64,000 bases of DNA from positions 1,031,501-1,095,500 of the forward strand of contig NZ_RWIV01000001.1 of NCBI RefSeq assembly GCF_003944835.1. The letters run 5' to 3'. Numbering within the stretch: position 1 is the stretch's first letter; each line of letters begins with the position of its first letter. The notes beneath the pieces were generated by a model. The model was not told the DNA's origin. It searched no databases and saw only the letters and a list, made by a program, of their open reading frames with translations. Origin of the DNA: Bacillus sp. HMF5848. GTDB taxonomy: Bacteria > Bacillota > Bacilli > Bacillales > HMF5848. Positions 43,857 to 53,478 of this stretch are shown here, one piece after another. A program made the translations under genes and the position numbers.

Positions 43857-44127
43857 AAACGGCAGTATGGGGACGGTTCTCATACTGCCTTCTTCGAAAA
43901 AGCTCATACTCATAAACCAAATCGTGTGTAATTTGCGAACCACAAACATAATTTATTGAATTATCTTTGTTTACACCAGTTTCGCGCCATCTGCTTCCGA
44001 TTTGCACCCGCTCTCGAAGGTATGAAACAGAATAATGTCATGAAATTGTCAAAAAAACTGTGATATAGCATGACTATTTTATGATAGTTTTTTCATAGGG
44101 GAGTCTACATAAAGGGAGGCATTCGTT

Positions 44128-44211
44128 ATGGAGCTATTATCAGTTACAATTTTTATCACTTCATTTTTAACTCTTTCTTTATTAGTTGGATATATTTTAT
44201 TAGAGTCTTAA
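44128..44211 (+). CDS. 27-residue single-helix membrane peptide
   Basis: Begins MELLSVTIFITSF and is almost wholly hydrophobic. AAAGGGAGG lies nine bases before the ATG and a perfect CCCGCC/GGCGGG terminator follows 13 bases after the stop, so it has the signals of a real gene. Function unknown; small membrane peptides of this kind are common in Bacillus. Confidence 0.55.
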   Translation: MELLSVTIFITSFLTLSLLVGYILLES

Positions 44212-44222
44212 TAGCAACAAAA

Positions 44223-44248
44223 TACCCGCCATTTGGCGGGATTTTTTA
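44223..44248 (+). terminator. Terminator of the 27-residue peptide gene
   Basis: CCCGCC-ATTT-GGCGGG stem-loop followed by ATTTTTT. Confidence 0.85.
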
Positions 44249-44396
44249 TATAATTCAATCTGTCTTATTTTCTTATGCGTGAATTTTAATTTTCTTATTT
44301 TTATAAATCTGCTATTATTATTTATATGTGTGAAATATATCTTTCTCACATAGCATAAAATATAAAAAAAGTTGAACGTAGGAGAGTGAACCTTCT

Positions 44397-45668
44397 TTGA
44401 GTAGTGACCTGCCACTGAGTATGTTGGCCTTATTGTTGTTTCTTATTTTTTTATCAGCATTTTTCTCATCATCTGAAACAGCATTTTCAAGTGTTAACAA
44501 AATCAGGCTTAGAAACTATGTTGATGAGAACCGTCGGGGTAGTAAAAAAGCCTTATATATTGCCGAGAACTTTGATACAGCCTTATCAACAATTCTTGTC
44601 GGAAACAATATTGTAAATATCGCAGCTGCTTCTATATCAGCCAAAGTAGCGGTAGATATGTTTGGCGAATCGGGACTTATCTATAGTACTGTCATTATGA
44701 CCATCTTAGTCCTTATCTTTGGCGAAATATTGCCGAAGTCGTTTGCAAAAGAAAAAGCAGAAGAATTTACTTTAGCTATTTCTGGGATTATGATGTTCCT
44801 TATAAAGGCACTGTACCCCATAACAACAATATTTTTAAAAATTAAACAGTTAGCAAGTAAGTTAATAAAAAGTGATTCTGAAACACCTTCTGTAACAGAA
44901 GAAGAAATTAAAGTTATGATTGATTTAAGCGAAGAAGAAGGCGTCATTGATAACAAGGAAAAGGAATTAGTTCATCGCTCATTAGACTTCAATGATATAT
45001 TGGTGGGTGAAATATTAACGCCACGTATTGATATGATTTCAGTGGATGTAAACCAATCAATAGAAGAAATATTACAAATTTTCCTTGAAGAGCGCTATTC
45101 ACGTATTCCTGTTTATGAAGATAGCATAGACAATATTATAGGTATTCTGTCAGAGCGTGAATTCTTGAGTCACTTAGTTCAAAACAAAGACTTTGAAATT
45201 CGAAGCTTGTTACGAAATCCGTTTTTTGTTGTTGAGTCGTTAAAAATTTCAACACTATTACCAGAACTGCAAAAACATAAAATTCATATGGCCATAGTGG
45301 TTGATGAATTTGGTGGCACGTCTGGGCTAATTACATTAGAGGATATTTTAGAAGAGATTGTCGGCGAAATCTGGGATGAACACGATGACGCTGTTAAAAT
45401 ATTTACAAAAATAGATGACCATTTGTATGAATTTAATGCCGAATTACCTCTTGATGATTTTTCAGAGCTTATGCACCTTGAAGAATTAGAAAGCTCTTCA
45501 CATACATTAGGAGGATGGATTTTGGAATTACTTGAAAGAATTCCCGAAAATGGCGAGACTCTCGATTATCAGCATTTATCAATAACGGTTGACTCTGTTG
45601 AAAATCGAAGAATTCGTAAAGTAAGGGTTTATATTAATGAAAAAGAGCTAATTGCTGAGAATATGTAA
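44397..45668 (+). CDS. CNNM/CorC-type hemolysin-family membrane protein
   Basis: 423 residues. Seen: an N-terminal DUF21/CNNM domain with four membrane segments (FLSAFFSSSETAFSSVNKIR), a CBS pair at about 195-320 (GEILTPRIDM; AIVVDEFGGTSGLITLEDIL), and a C-terminal CorC_HlyC domain (about 335-415). Known: relatives such as YhdP, YugS and the CNNM proteins take part in Mg2+ export or homeostasis. TTG start with GGAG 12 bases upstream; the next ATG (44421) has no ribosome site. Cytoplasmic membrane. Confidence 0.87.
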   Translation: MSSDLPLSMLALLLFLIFLSAFFSSSETAFSSVNKIRLRNYVDENRRGSKKALYIAENFDTALSTILVGNNIVNIAAASISAKVAVDMFGESGLIYSTVIMTILVLIFGEILPKSFAKEKAEEFTLAISGIMMFLIKALYPITTIFLKIKQLASKLIKSDSETPSVTEEEIKVMIDLSEEEGVIDNKEKELVHRSLDFNDILVGEILTPRIDMISVDVNQSIEEILQIFLEERYSRIPVYEDSIDNIIGILSEREFLSHLVQNKDFEIRSLLRNPFFVVESLKISTLLPELQKHKIHMAIVVDEFGGTSGLITLEDILEEIVGEIWDEHDDAVKIFTKIDDHLYEFNAELPLDDFSELMHLEELESSSHTLGGWILELLERIPENGETLDYQHLSITVDSVENRRIRKVRVYINEKELIAENM

Positions 45669-45678
45669 TATGCTTAAA

Positions 45679-45714
45679 AAAAGCTACCATGGTTATAAAT
45701 GGTAGCTTTTGTTT
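45679..45714 (+). terminator. Terminator of the CNNM-type gene
   Basis: Perfect 12-bp stem AAAAGCTACCAT / ATGGTAGCTTTT with 8-nt loop and T-rich tail. Confidence 0.9.
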
Positions 45715-46000
45715 GTGGAATTAACTTGGTTAAGTACTTAATCGTATCATAGTCCTTGGGACTTTTTGTGTATAATCGAATTATTTCATGCAAAAGGAAA
45801 ATATAAAATTTTCAGTTTAACGGTAAGAGTTTCATGTACCATTATTTATAGAGGTGTTGTTTACTGGATGTAACATAGTCCAATCAACTCACTACCATCT
45901 ATTTATATGAAAGTACACGGAAAATTTTTTATGTTGCGTGTTAACGTGACGATTAGTACACTAAAAAAGAGCTTTAACAAGATGAAAAAGGTGAAAATGT

Positions 46001-47500
46001 GTGAAGAATATTAAAATTACCGGTATTACGGAAGAACGATTGATTAGACCTTTTCAGCTTATTGCTGATCTGTTTTTTGAAAATAGTACGGTATCATATG
46101 AACTTACAGATGAAGATTTCATCGTTGACTTCAAAATGGAGCTAAATGACACTCAATGTTGTGTGCAAGGTACATTGCTTGATGTCCTAATCAATACTAA
46201 GTATAAGACTGAGTACTCTGAACAACGCAACTGCGAATTGAGCGAAAAAGCTTTAAAAAAATTGACGAAAAGAGTTTTAATTCGTGTTTTTTTACAACTT
46301 TTCGAGCAAGCAACCTCTATAAAACAAAATTGGGGTGTGTTAACAGGGATTCGACCAACAAAACTCGTTCATAAAAGGAAGAGGCAAGGACATTCAACCG
46401 AAGACATTCGTCAAGAATTAAAAGAGATATACGGTATACGTGATAAAAAAATCACTTTGATGGAGCAAATTGTGGATAGGCAATTACAGGTTATACCAGA
46501 CTTGTATAACTTAGATAACGAAGTAAGTATCTATATTGGTATCCCTTATTGTCCTACAAAGTGTGCCTATTGTACATTTCCAGCATATGCGATACAAGGG
46601 CGACAAGGTGCTGTTGACTCCTTTTTAGCAGGGCTTCATTATGAAATACAGGAAATAGGTGCCTTTTTAAAAAAGCACAATAAAAAAATTACGACGATTT
46701 ACTTTGGCGGTGGAACTCCTACTAGTATTTCAGCAGAAGAAATGGATACACTTTATGAAATAATGTATGAGTCTTTTCCACACATGGAAAGTGTTAGGGA
46801 AGTAACGGTAGAGGCGGGTAGACCTGACACAATTACGGTAGACAAACTTAATGTACTAAAAAAATATAATATTGATCGAATTAGTATAAATCCACAATCA
46901 TATATTCAAGAGACATTAAAAGCAATTGGTCGTCATCATACTGTTGAAGAAACTGTTGATAAGTTTACACTTGCTCGTCAAATGGAAATGAACAATATTA
47001 ATATGGATTTAATTATTGGTCTGCCAGGCGAAGGATTAACTGAATTTGATTATTCTCTAGCAGAAACAGCTAAGCTTATGCCTGAGTCACTTACTGTTCA
47101 TACTCTCTCTTTTAAAAGGGCATCTGAGATGACGAAAAATAAGGATAAATATAAAGTAGCAGACCGAGATGAAATTACGCAAATGATGGAACGTGCGGAG
47201 AAATGGACAGAACAACATGGCTATCTTCCTTACTATTTGTATCGCCAAAAGAATATTCTTGGAAACTTAGAGAATGTCGGTTATTCACTTCCAGGAAAAG
47301 AAAGCTTATATAACATTCTTATAATCGAAGAAATGCAAACAATTATTGGATTAGGTTGTGGGGCATCGAGTAAGTTTATTGATTCAACAACAGGAAAAAT
47401 CATTCGCCAAGCTAATCCAAAAGAACCAAAAGCATATAATCTGGGCTTCGTGTCGTACACGGAAGAAAAGATAAAAATTTTAGAGACATTATTCTCCTAA
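46001..47500 (+). CDS. hemZ: HemZ, radical SAM coproporphyrinogen dehydrogenase-like protein
   Basis: 499 residues. Seen: a long N-terminal domain (about 1-165) with GVLTGIRPTKLVH, typical of HemZ and absent from HemN, then the radical SAM cluster CPTKCAYC at about 182, GGGTPTSIS, and the C-terminal region with GCGASSKF. Known: classed as oxygen-independent coproporphyrinogen III oxidase; its role in haem synthesis in B. subtilis is doubtful. GTG start with AAAAAGGTGA upstream. Next to yhaR as in B. subtilis. Confidence 0.9.
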   Translation: MKNIKITGITEERLIRPFQLIADLFFENSTVSYELTDEDFIVDFKMELNDTQCCVQGTLLDVLINTKYKTEYSEQRNCELSEKALKKLTKRVLIRVFLQLFEQATSIKQNWGVLTGIRPTKLVHKRKRQGHSTEDIRQELKEIYGIRDKKITLMEQIVDRQLQVIPDLYNLDNEVSIYIGIPYCPTKCAYCTFPAYAIQGRQGAVDSFLAGLHYEIQEIGAFLKKHNKKITTIYFGGGTPTSISAEEMDTLYEIMYESFPHMESVREVTVEAGRPDTITVDKLNVLKKYNIDRISINPQSYIQETLKAIGRHHTVEETVDKFTLARQMEMNNINMDLIIGLPGEGLTEFDYSLAETAKLMPESLTVHTLSFKRASEMTKNKDKYKVADRDEITQMMERAEKWTEQHGYLPYYLYRQKNILGNLENVGYSLPGKESLYNILIIEEMQTIIGLGCGASSKFIDSTTGKIIRQANPKEPKAYNLGFVSYTEEKIKILETLFS

Positions 47501-47527
47501 AGCTGTTCTTATTTGAACAGCTTTTTG
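47500..47527 (+). terminator. Terminator of hemZ
   Basis: AAGCTGTTC / GAACAGCTT perfect 9-bp stem beginning at the stop codon, T5. Confidence 0.85.
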
Positions 47528-47644
47528 TAAAAATTTACGCAAATGAAAAAATAGTGTGAACATACTGGAAATTTGTTAAAAATTCCGAAATAAACTTGTA
47601 TAATATAATTGGGAGAAAAATGGAATAAGGGGAGGAATCGTATA

Positions 47645-48439
47645 GTGTTCATTCACGGAACTACTGATACAGTGTTGCTTAAAGTCTCTGGTAGAGTTGC
47701 AAGGCTTGAGTTAAACCGCCCAGATCAATATAACGCTTTAGATCCTGAAATGATTAGGGCAATTACGGTTGCACTGAAAGAAGTTGCTCATATGGATGAG
47801 ACAGATGTGTTAGTGATTGCTGGGAATGGGAAAGGCTTTTGTGCAGGTGGAGACATAAAAAGTATGTTAGCAAAGGAAGTAAACGATTCCTTTTTTCAAG
47901 TAATGGATTTAATTAACGAGATGGTTATAAATCTATACTGTTCACCTAAATTAACAATTAGTGAAGTTCATGGTGCAGCAGCAGGCTTAGGCTTTAGTCT
48001 TGCGCTTGCAAGCGATTACATCATAGCCGATGAATCTACACGGCTTGCCATGAACTTTATTGGTATTGGTTTAATACCGGATGGTGGAGCGCACTTCTTT
48101 TTAAACCGTAGATTAGGGGAGCATAAGACAAAACGCCTTATTTGGGAAGGTGAAAAATTAACAGCTCGTGAAGCATATAATAGAGGACTTATCGATAAAT
48201 TAGTAGAGGATGGAAATCTCCGTCGTGCTGTTGATGAAAAAGTAGAGGATTGGCTTAATAAACCATTACAAGCTATGATAAAAACAAAAAAGATACTGGC
48301 GGAAGTCAATCGCCCAGAGCTGTTAAAGGTACTAGAACTTGAAAAACATGGGCAATACAAAATGAGACAAACACATGATCACCGTGAAGGAGTATCGGCA
48401 TTTATAGAGAAAAGAATGCCGAACTTTAAAGGAGAGTAA
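47645..48439 (+). CDS. yhaR: Enoyl-CoA hydratase/isomerase family protein YhaR
   Basis: 264 residues. Seen: crotonase oxyanion motifs GKGFCAGGDIKSM (about 75) and GAAAGLGFSLALASDYIIAD (about 115), and LIPDGGAHFFLNRRLG in place of the usual second catalytic Glu region. GTG 47645 follows GGGGAGG by nine bases; the frame is open 12 codons further without a ribosome site. A TATAAT -10 lies at 47599-47604. Resembles PaaG-type hydratase/isomerases; substrate unknown. Confidence 0.87.
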   Translation: MFIHGTTDTVLLKVSGRVARLELNRPDQYNALDPEMIRAITVALKEVAHMDETDVLVIAGNGKGFCAGGDIKSMLAKEVNDSFFQVMDLINEMVINLYCSPKLTISEVHGAAAGLGFSLALASDYIIADESTRLAMNFIGIGLIPDGGAHFFLNRRLGEHKTKRLIWEGEKLTAREAYNRGLIDKLVEDGNLRRAVDEKVEDWLNKPLQAMIKTKKILAEVNRPELLKVLELEKHGQYKMRQTHDHREGVSAFIEKRMPNFKGE

Positions 48440-48453
48440 CAAACAAATATGAC

Positions 48454-48492
48454 AATGGCGTGTATCCTTGGTATAGGAGCACGCCATTTTAT
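48454..48492 (+). terminator. Hairpin between convergent yhaR and DUF3231 genes
   Basis: AATGGCGTG / CACGCCATT 9-bp stem with a 17-nt loop; T-rich on the plus strand. Confidence 0.65.
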
Positions 48493-48502
48493 GTTGAACT
48501 CT

Positions 48503-49510
48503 TCACTTTTCTTGGTCTATAAGCTTATTTCTATCTATCGATTGTGGAGGTTGCTCAAGCCAGCTGCGTTCAATCAATAAATCTAGTCCATCCTCTGAGT
48601 ACGTTAAAAGATCAGGTAATAGCCGAATATACCTTGAGGATAAATCCTTTCTTGACGATCTAGATATTGCATGACCTAAATAATTAATGCCACTTGAGTT
48701 TAAGGAGTTAATAATATATAACATTAATTTATCGGAGAATGGAGCATCTGTTGAATCCGTAATTTCCATACTTACAGGTATATTCCCGTGAAAACCATCA
48801 TCAAGAAGAATTTCGTTACTAAGAGAAATAATTTTCTCAGTTAGCTTTTTACCTTTTTTAAAATATTTTTTAATTTTCTCATCCTTAACAGTTTGTAAAA
48901 AAGCAGTTAATAGGATAGAGCCAAAATAGTTTTGCTCAATTTGAAAGAAGAGTTCCGTTAGCTCTAAAACATTTAATGGTCTTTTGCTACCAATAATATG
49001 ACCTACATAAGCTTTGTCAGAAACAAAGGCGACTTCTTTTGGATAAGATATTTTTGGAGGTCTATCATATATCCCCTTGGAAAGCATCAAATTCAGTGCT
49101 TTTTGATATAAATTTTTTGAGTCAACAATACACTCACTAAAAAAATTCACAATATCTAAACGTGCAACAGTTGAGGTAATGTTCCCGTATGTTGGCATGC
49201 TTATCCGGCTCAAGCCATATATAAAAGACAGAGCAAATAAATCATAAAACAGTGGTGGGGTAGATAATGAATAATCCTTTTCTGAAAAGGCATTAGGAAC
49301 TGGGAATTGTTCTTTCTCAAAAATTTGGTTAATACGGTCTATATGTCTTTGTGATACAGATAGTGTGTCTTTTACAATGGAAAGGATCTCTTTATCTTTT
49401 GTATGATGCTTGAAATATTGTAAAAAGCAAATTGTTGCGCTGTCTTGTATGTATGTCGTCCAAAGCCCACCAATTTCCGTTGAGGTAAGTCTAATATTCT
49501 GGGTATCCAC
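48503..49510 (-). CDS. DUF3231 protein
   Basis: 335 residues, all helical, in two related four-helix halves of about 160 residues (the first around LTSTEIGGLWTTYIQDSATI, the second around LNVLELTELFFQIEQNYFGS), the usual DUF3231 layout. Known: a Bacillus family with several paralogs per genome, fold like ferritin/CotF, role unknown. GTG start with GGAGG seven bases upstream. Confidence 0.8.
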   Translation of the reverse strand: MDTQNIRLTSTEIGGLWTTYIQDSATICFLQYFKHHTKDKEILSIVKDTLSVSQRHIDRINQIFEKEQFPVPNAFSEKDYSLSTPPLFYDLFALSFIYGLSRISMPTYGNITSTVARLDIVNFFSECIVDSKNLYQKALNLMLSKGIYDRPPKISYPKEVAFVSDKAYVGHIIGSKRPLNVLELTELFFQIEQNYFGSILLTAFLQTVKDEKIKKYFKKGKKLTEKIISLSNEILLDDGFHGNIPVSMEITDSTDAPFSDKLMLYIINSLNSSGINYLGHAISRSSRKDLSSRYIRLLPDLLTYSEDGLDLLIERSWLEQPPQSIDRNKLIDQEK

Positions 49511-49692
49511 AAAGAAACCTCCATATAAATTTTGATATTGTTATCTTTTGTAATATTAATGAAAACATGTAAAAAAATTAAAGACTTAACCTTTAAGAAG
49601 GCTTTTGGGTAAAACGGTTGAGTTTCTATTAGTTGGACTGGTGCTTGTCTCATTTTGTAAGTCGTACCAATAGAGAAAAGTAATAGTTAAAC

Positions 49693-49728
49693 AAAAAAAA
49701 TTCACGCGCAACATGTACGCGTAAATTT
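49693..49728 (-). terminator. Terminator of the YhzD-like gene
   Basis: On the minus strand AAATTTACGCG pairs with CGCGTGAATTT, followed by a long T-run. Confidence 0.8.
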
Positions 49729-49750
49729 ATCGGTTAAAGCTATATTCCTG

Positions 49751-49936
49751 TTATCTGTGAAATAAAATCAAAGCACCACTTGACGAAATGCAACGATGAG
49801 TGTGTTGATCATATTGTTTTTCCTTTAATAAATCTTCTCCGACTTGTTTTGCATCTCTGTCACTAGTAGCTTCGAAAGCCTCATCAAGAAGTTTTTCTCC
49901 ATCCTTTGCGTATACCGTAATAAAATATGTGGCCAT
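49751..49936 (-). CDS. yhzD: YhzD-like small protein
   Basis: 61 residues: YFITVYAKDGEKLLDEAFEA, then a C-terminal HTHRCISSSGALILFHR. Size, sequence style and place between yhaR and yhaQ agree with YhzD of B. subtilis. AGGGGGAAT before ATG. Function unknown. Confidence 0.75.
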   Translation of the reverse strand: MATYFITVYAKDGEKLLDEAFEATSDRDAKQVGEDLLKEKQYDQHTHRCISSSGALILFHR

Positions 49937-50083
49937 TTCGTATTCCCCCTCTTTACGTTAAAAAATAATAAATTAATTTTTCAGAAAAAACTTTTAACTA
50001 TATTTTAATAAAAAATGGAAAAAAAGTGAATCATTTAGCAATCTGAATCGTTTAATATAAAGAAAGAAAAGGAGAGGTGAACG

Positions 50084-50986
50084 ATGGCATTAGAAATTAA
50101 TGAAGTTACAAAAAAATTTGGTACCTTTACGGCTGTTAACCATCTTAGTATACAAATTCCAGAGAAGCAGATGTTTGGTTTTCTTGGTGCGAACGGTGCT
50201 GGTAAAACAACCACATTTAGAATGATTCTTGGGTTATTAGATCCAACAGCTGGCTCTATAAAATGGAACGGTTCAGCTATAGATTACAGTCGTAGTGGGG
50301 AAATTGGATATTTGCCAGAGGAAAGAGGACTTTATCCGAAACTGAAAGTAAATGAACAAATTGTCTATTTAGGCAGACTGCGCGGTATGGCTAAATCAGA
50401 TAGTATGAAGCAACTAGACTATTGGTTAGACCGTTTTAAAGTACCAGAATATGCGACAAAGAAAGTAGAAGAGCTATCAAAGGGAAATCAACAAAAGATT
50501 CAATTCATCGCGTCTGTTATACATAACCCAAAGCTTCTTATTTTAGATGAACCATTCAGTGGTCTAGATCCGGTCAATGTTGAGATGCTTAAAGAGGCTG
50601 TACATGACTTACAAGATGCCGGTACTACAATTGTATTCTCGTCACATCGAATGGAGCATGTAGAGGAGCTATGTGAAAACTTATGTATTTTACATAAAGG
50701 GGCACCGGTTGTTCATGGGAAACTGAAAGATATTAAACGCTCATTTGGGAAGAAGAATGTCACTATTCATGCTGATGGACTAAACGTCGCTATGGTTGAA
50801 AATATGCCGGGTGTTGTGAAGGTTAGGCAAACGGCTGAAGGGTTTGAACTGCAGGTGGAGAACGAAGAGGTTTCAGAACGCATACTTAATGCAATCGTAG
50901 GCAAAGGGTTTATCCGTAAATTTGCTTTAGAAGAGCCGTCGCTAAATGATATTTTTATAGAAAAAGTAGGTGCTTCACTTGAATAA
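50084..50986 (+). CDS. yhaQ: YhaQ, ABC exporter ATP-binding protein
   Basis: 300 residues. Seen: Walker A GANGAGKTT, signature LSKGNQQKIQF, Walker B LLILDEPFSGLD and H-loop SSHR, with a C-terminal domain of about 80 residues (NatA type). Known: YhaQ/YhaP form a NatAB-like exporter, possibly for Na+ or drugs. GGAGAGGTG before ATG. Overlaps yhaP by eight bases. Confidence 0.9.
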   Translation: MALEINEVTKKFGTFTAVNHLSIQIPEKQMFGFLGANGAGKTTTFRMILGLLDPTAGSIKWNGSAIDYSRSGEIGYLPEERGLYPKLKVNEQIVYLGRLRGMAKSDSMKQLDYWLDRFKVPEYATKKVEELSKGNQQKIQFIASVIHNPKLLILDEPFSGLDPVNVEMLKEAVHDLQDAGTTIVFSSHRMEHVEELCENLCILHKGAPVVHGKLKDIKRSFGKKNVTIHADGLNVAMVENMPGVVKVRQTAEGFELQVENEEVSERILNAIVGKGFIRKFALEEPSLNDIFIEKVGASLE

Positions 50987-52220
50987 ATTTTTTATTATTT
51001 TATGGCATACATATTTTACTAAATTAAAAACTAAATCATTTATTATTACAACCATATTAACAGCTGTGTTCCTAGTTGGTCTTGTTAATATGCAATCTAT
51101 CATTGGGATGTTCACTGGAGATGATGTACGGCGTGTGGCCGTTGTAGATGAATCAGGTGCACTTTTTAATGAAATGAGCCAAAACATTGTCAGTGAATCT
51201 TTACAGCTTGAAAAGGTAGAAGGACCGGCGACATCATTTGAGAGCCAAGTTCTTGATGGTACGTATAATGGTATTTTAACGGTGTCTCTTAATGATAGCG
51301 GACTGCCGGTAGCTTCTTACATATCTATGTCATTTACTGATACAGAGACAATCAGTAGCTTAGAACAAGCGATTCAACAGGTAAAGGTGGAGATAGCAAC
51401 CTCACAGCTTGGTCTAACAGCTGTGGAAGTAGCTTCGTTATATGAGCCTATTCCTTTTGAAAAAGTTGCTCTTGAGGAAAATGCAAAGTCAGAGGAAGAA
51501 TTAAATCAGGCACGAGGCCTTGTATACTTTCTGTTATTCATCATTTACTTCTCTGTCATTATGTATGCAAGCATGATTGCCATGGAGGTTGCAACTGAAA
51601 AATCATCAAGAGTTATGGAAATATTAATTTCAAGTGTGTCACCAATTCAGCAAATGTTTGCGAAAATTTTAGGAATTGGCTTATTAAGCTTAACACAGTT
51701 CATTACCATTACAGTGGTAGGATATTTGTCAGTTCAACAAAATATGAGTAATTTACAAGGTGGATTTTTTGACTATTTCGGGTTAAGTCAGATTCCGACG
51801 GCAACAATTATTTATGCAGGTGTGTTTTTCTTATTAGGTTACTTTTTATTTGCAACACTTGCAGCATTCTTAGGCTCTTTAGTAAGTAGAATTGAAGATG
51901 TGCAGCAGATGATTACACCTATGACACTATTAATTGTAGCTGCTTTTATGATTGCTATGTTTGGTTTAACCAAACCAGATGCTACCTTTATTACAGTTAC
52001 GTCTTTTATTCCATTTTTTGCACCTATGATCATGTTTTTACGAGTTGGTATGTTATCTATACCTGTGTGGGAAATTGCTTTATGTATAGGACTATTAGTT
52101 GGCACAATTATACTTTTAGCAGTAATTGGTGCACGTATATATCGCGGTGGAGTGTTGATGTACGGCAAATCAAACTCATTCAAAGATTTAGCTAAAGCTT
52201 GGCAGTTAAGTAAAGAATAA
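50979..52220 (+). CDS. yhaP: YhaP, ABC exporter permease
   Basis: 413 residues: one N-terminal membrane helix, a large extracytoplasmic domain (about 50-175), then five or six helices (ABC2_membrane_3/NatB type) with YASMIAMEVATEKSSRVMEI. TTG at 50979 follows AGGTG by six bases and overlaps the yhaQ stop; an in-frame GTG at 50970 lies inside that site. Forms the exporter with YhaQ. Confidence 0.88.
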   Translation: MNKFFIILWHTYFTKLKTKSFIITTILTAVFLVGLVNMQSIIGMFTGDDVRRVAVVDESGALFNEMSQNIVSESLQLEKVEGPATSFESQVLDGTYNGILTVSLNDSGLPVASYISMSFTDTETISSLEQAIQQVKVEIATSQLGLTAVEVASLYEPIPFEKVALEENAKSEEELNQARGLVYFLLFIIYFSVIMYASMIAMEVATEKSSRVMEILISSVSPIQQMFAKILGIGLLSLTQFITITVVGYLSVQQNMSNLQGGFFDYFGLSQIPTATIIYAGVFFLLGYFLFATLAAFLGSLVSRIEDVQQMITPMTLLIVAAFMIAMFGLTKPDATFITVTSFIPFFAPMIMFLRVGMLSIPVWEIALCIGLLVGTIILLAVIGARIYRGGVLMYGKSNSFKDLAKAWQLSKE

Positions 52221-52686
52221 CATAGTAGGAGTATTTTGGAATTTAACTGCCTTTTATAAAGTAGCCATTCATAAGTTACCGTTTCGGTTTTATTGTTAAG
52301 ATTCAATCAAATTATTCATATTCAAAGCGCATGGATTCCAGGATGGGATTTCATGCGTTTTCAGTATAGATACCCAACACTAATAAAATAGTAGCCCTAA
52401 TTCATTCGCTGTTTCTAAGCTTAGAGAAAGTAAGCATTTCTATTTTATGATATAGGTAATTTATTTGTTAGGGGAGTGTAATTATCCGACTGAAAATGAA
52501 GGCAAAGTAGCGAAAATCAACAACAAAGATTAACAAGCTTTGTTATGAAAAAGAAATAACTTGTTCATAAAGAATTTCCGATAAAGCTGTAATGTAATTT
52601 AGTTTGTGAAGAGTTACACTAAGTTGGTAGTCAATTATCAAGAAAAATAATAATCCTAAAATGAAGTAGCTATGGGGGGATGTAAA
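52221..52686. other. Intergenic region with no gene
   Basis: About 465 AT-rich bases at the point where this genome departs from the B. subtilis yhaP-yhaO order. No supported ORF, repeat or clear terminator for yhaP. Confidence 0.4.
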
Positions 52687-52893
52687 GTGATTGAATTAAT
52701 AACTGTACTTGTTGTCCTGTTAATATTGGTATATTGGCACAATTCTACGTTTGATTTTAAATGTATTCATTGCAGTGAGAAATTTTCGATATTATATTTT
52801 ACAAATTTAATAAGCCCACATTTTTTTGTAAAGAAACGGTTGAAATGTCCCCATTGTCAAAAGGTTAGTTGGTGTTTAGTTGTTAGAAAATAA
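52687..52893 (+). CDS. Membrane-anchored zinc-ribbon protein
   Basis: 68 residues: one membrane helix (about 3-16), then CIHC and CPHC pairs 32 residues apart, a split zinc ribbon. GTG start with GGGGGATG upstream. Not recognised. Part of a short insertion between yhaP and yhaO. Confidence 0.55.
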   Translation: MIELITVLVVLLILVYWHNSTFDFKCIHCSEKFSILYFTNLISPHFFVKKRLKCPHCQKVSWCLVVRK

Positions 52894-52958
52894 TGCAACT
52901 CGAAAAAAATAGCGAGAAATTAATGTTCTACTCAGAAAGTGTAAAAAGGAGATCTGAG

Positions 52959-53381
52959 ATGAAAACTGTTGTTAAAGCAAATATGAACAATTTAGATGAA
53001 TTAGTGCATATAGACAGCGAGGCCATTGGCAATACCAGCAGACGAAGTTATATTGAGCAATCTATTGAGTTTGGACGCTGCATCATTGTGAAAGAAGAAA
53101 ATGCTGTTGTTGGTTTTTTAATTTATGATACTAACTTCTTTGACTGTACTTTTATATCGTTAATTATTGTGTCACCATCTAAAAGACGAAGCGGATATGC
53201 AAGTATATTGCTAGATTATCTCATGGGTATAGCTCCAACTGAAAAGGTTTTTTCTTCTACTAATCAAACTAATATTACTATGCAGAAAGTATTTAATAAG
53301 AATGGATTTGTTGAGAGTGGTATAGTTGAAAACTTAGATGAAGGAGATCCTGAAATTATATATTTTAAGTTAAAATCGTAG
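52959..53381 (+). CDS. GNAT-family N-acetyltransferase
   Basis: 140 residues. Seen: VVGFLIYDTNFFDCTFISLI strand pair and motif A VSPSKRRSGYASILLDY; closing FNKNGFVESG. AAAAGGAG lies seven bases before ATG 52959; the open frame upstream overlaps the zinc-ribbon gene and lacks a ribosome site. Substrate unknown. Confidence 0.8.
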   Translation: MKTVVKANMNNLDELVHIDSEAIGNTSRRSYIEQSIEFGRCIIVKEENAVVGFLIYDTNFFDCTFISLIIVSPSKRRSGYASILLDYLMGIAPTEKVFSSTNQTNITMQKVFNKNGFVESGIVENLDEGDPEIIYFKLKS

Positions 53382-53478
53382 CTGCATGGTTGGGTTTGTA
53401 TAAACAAGGAACCATAGTTACTGTTCAATTTATACTTTTCAATGTTTACATGAAAAATAGATTAAGGAGTTGATATAT

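Noticed and set aside
51839-52306. 155-codon minus-strand frame opposite yhaP
   Set aside because: Shadow of a membrane-protein gene; no ribosome site and no recognisable product.
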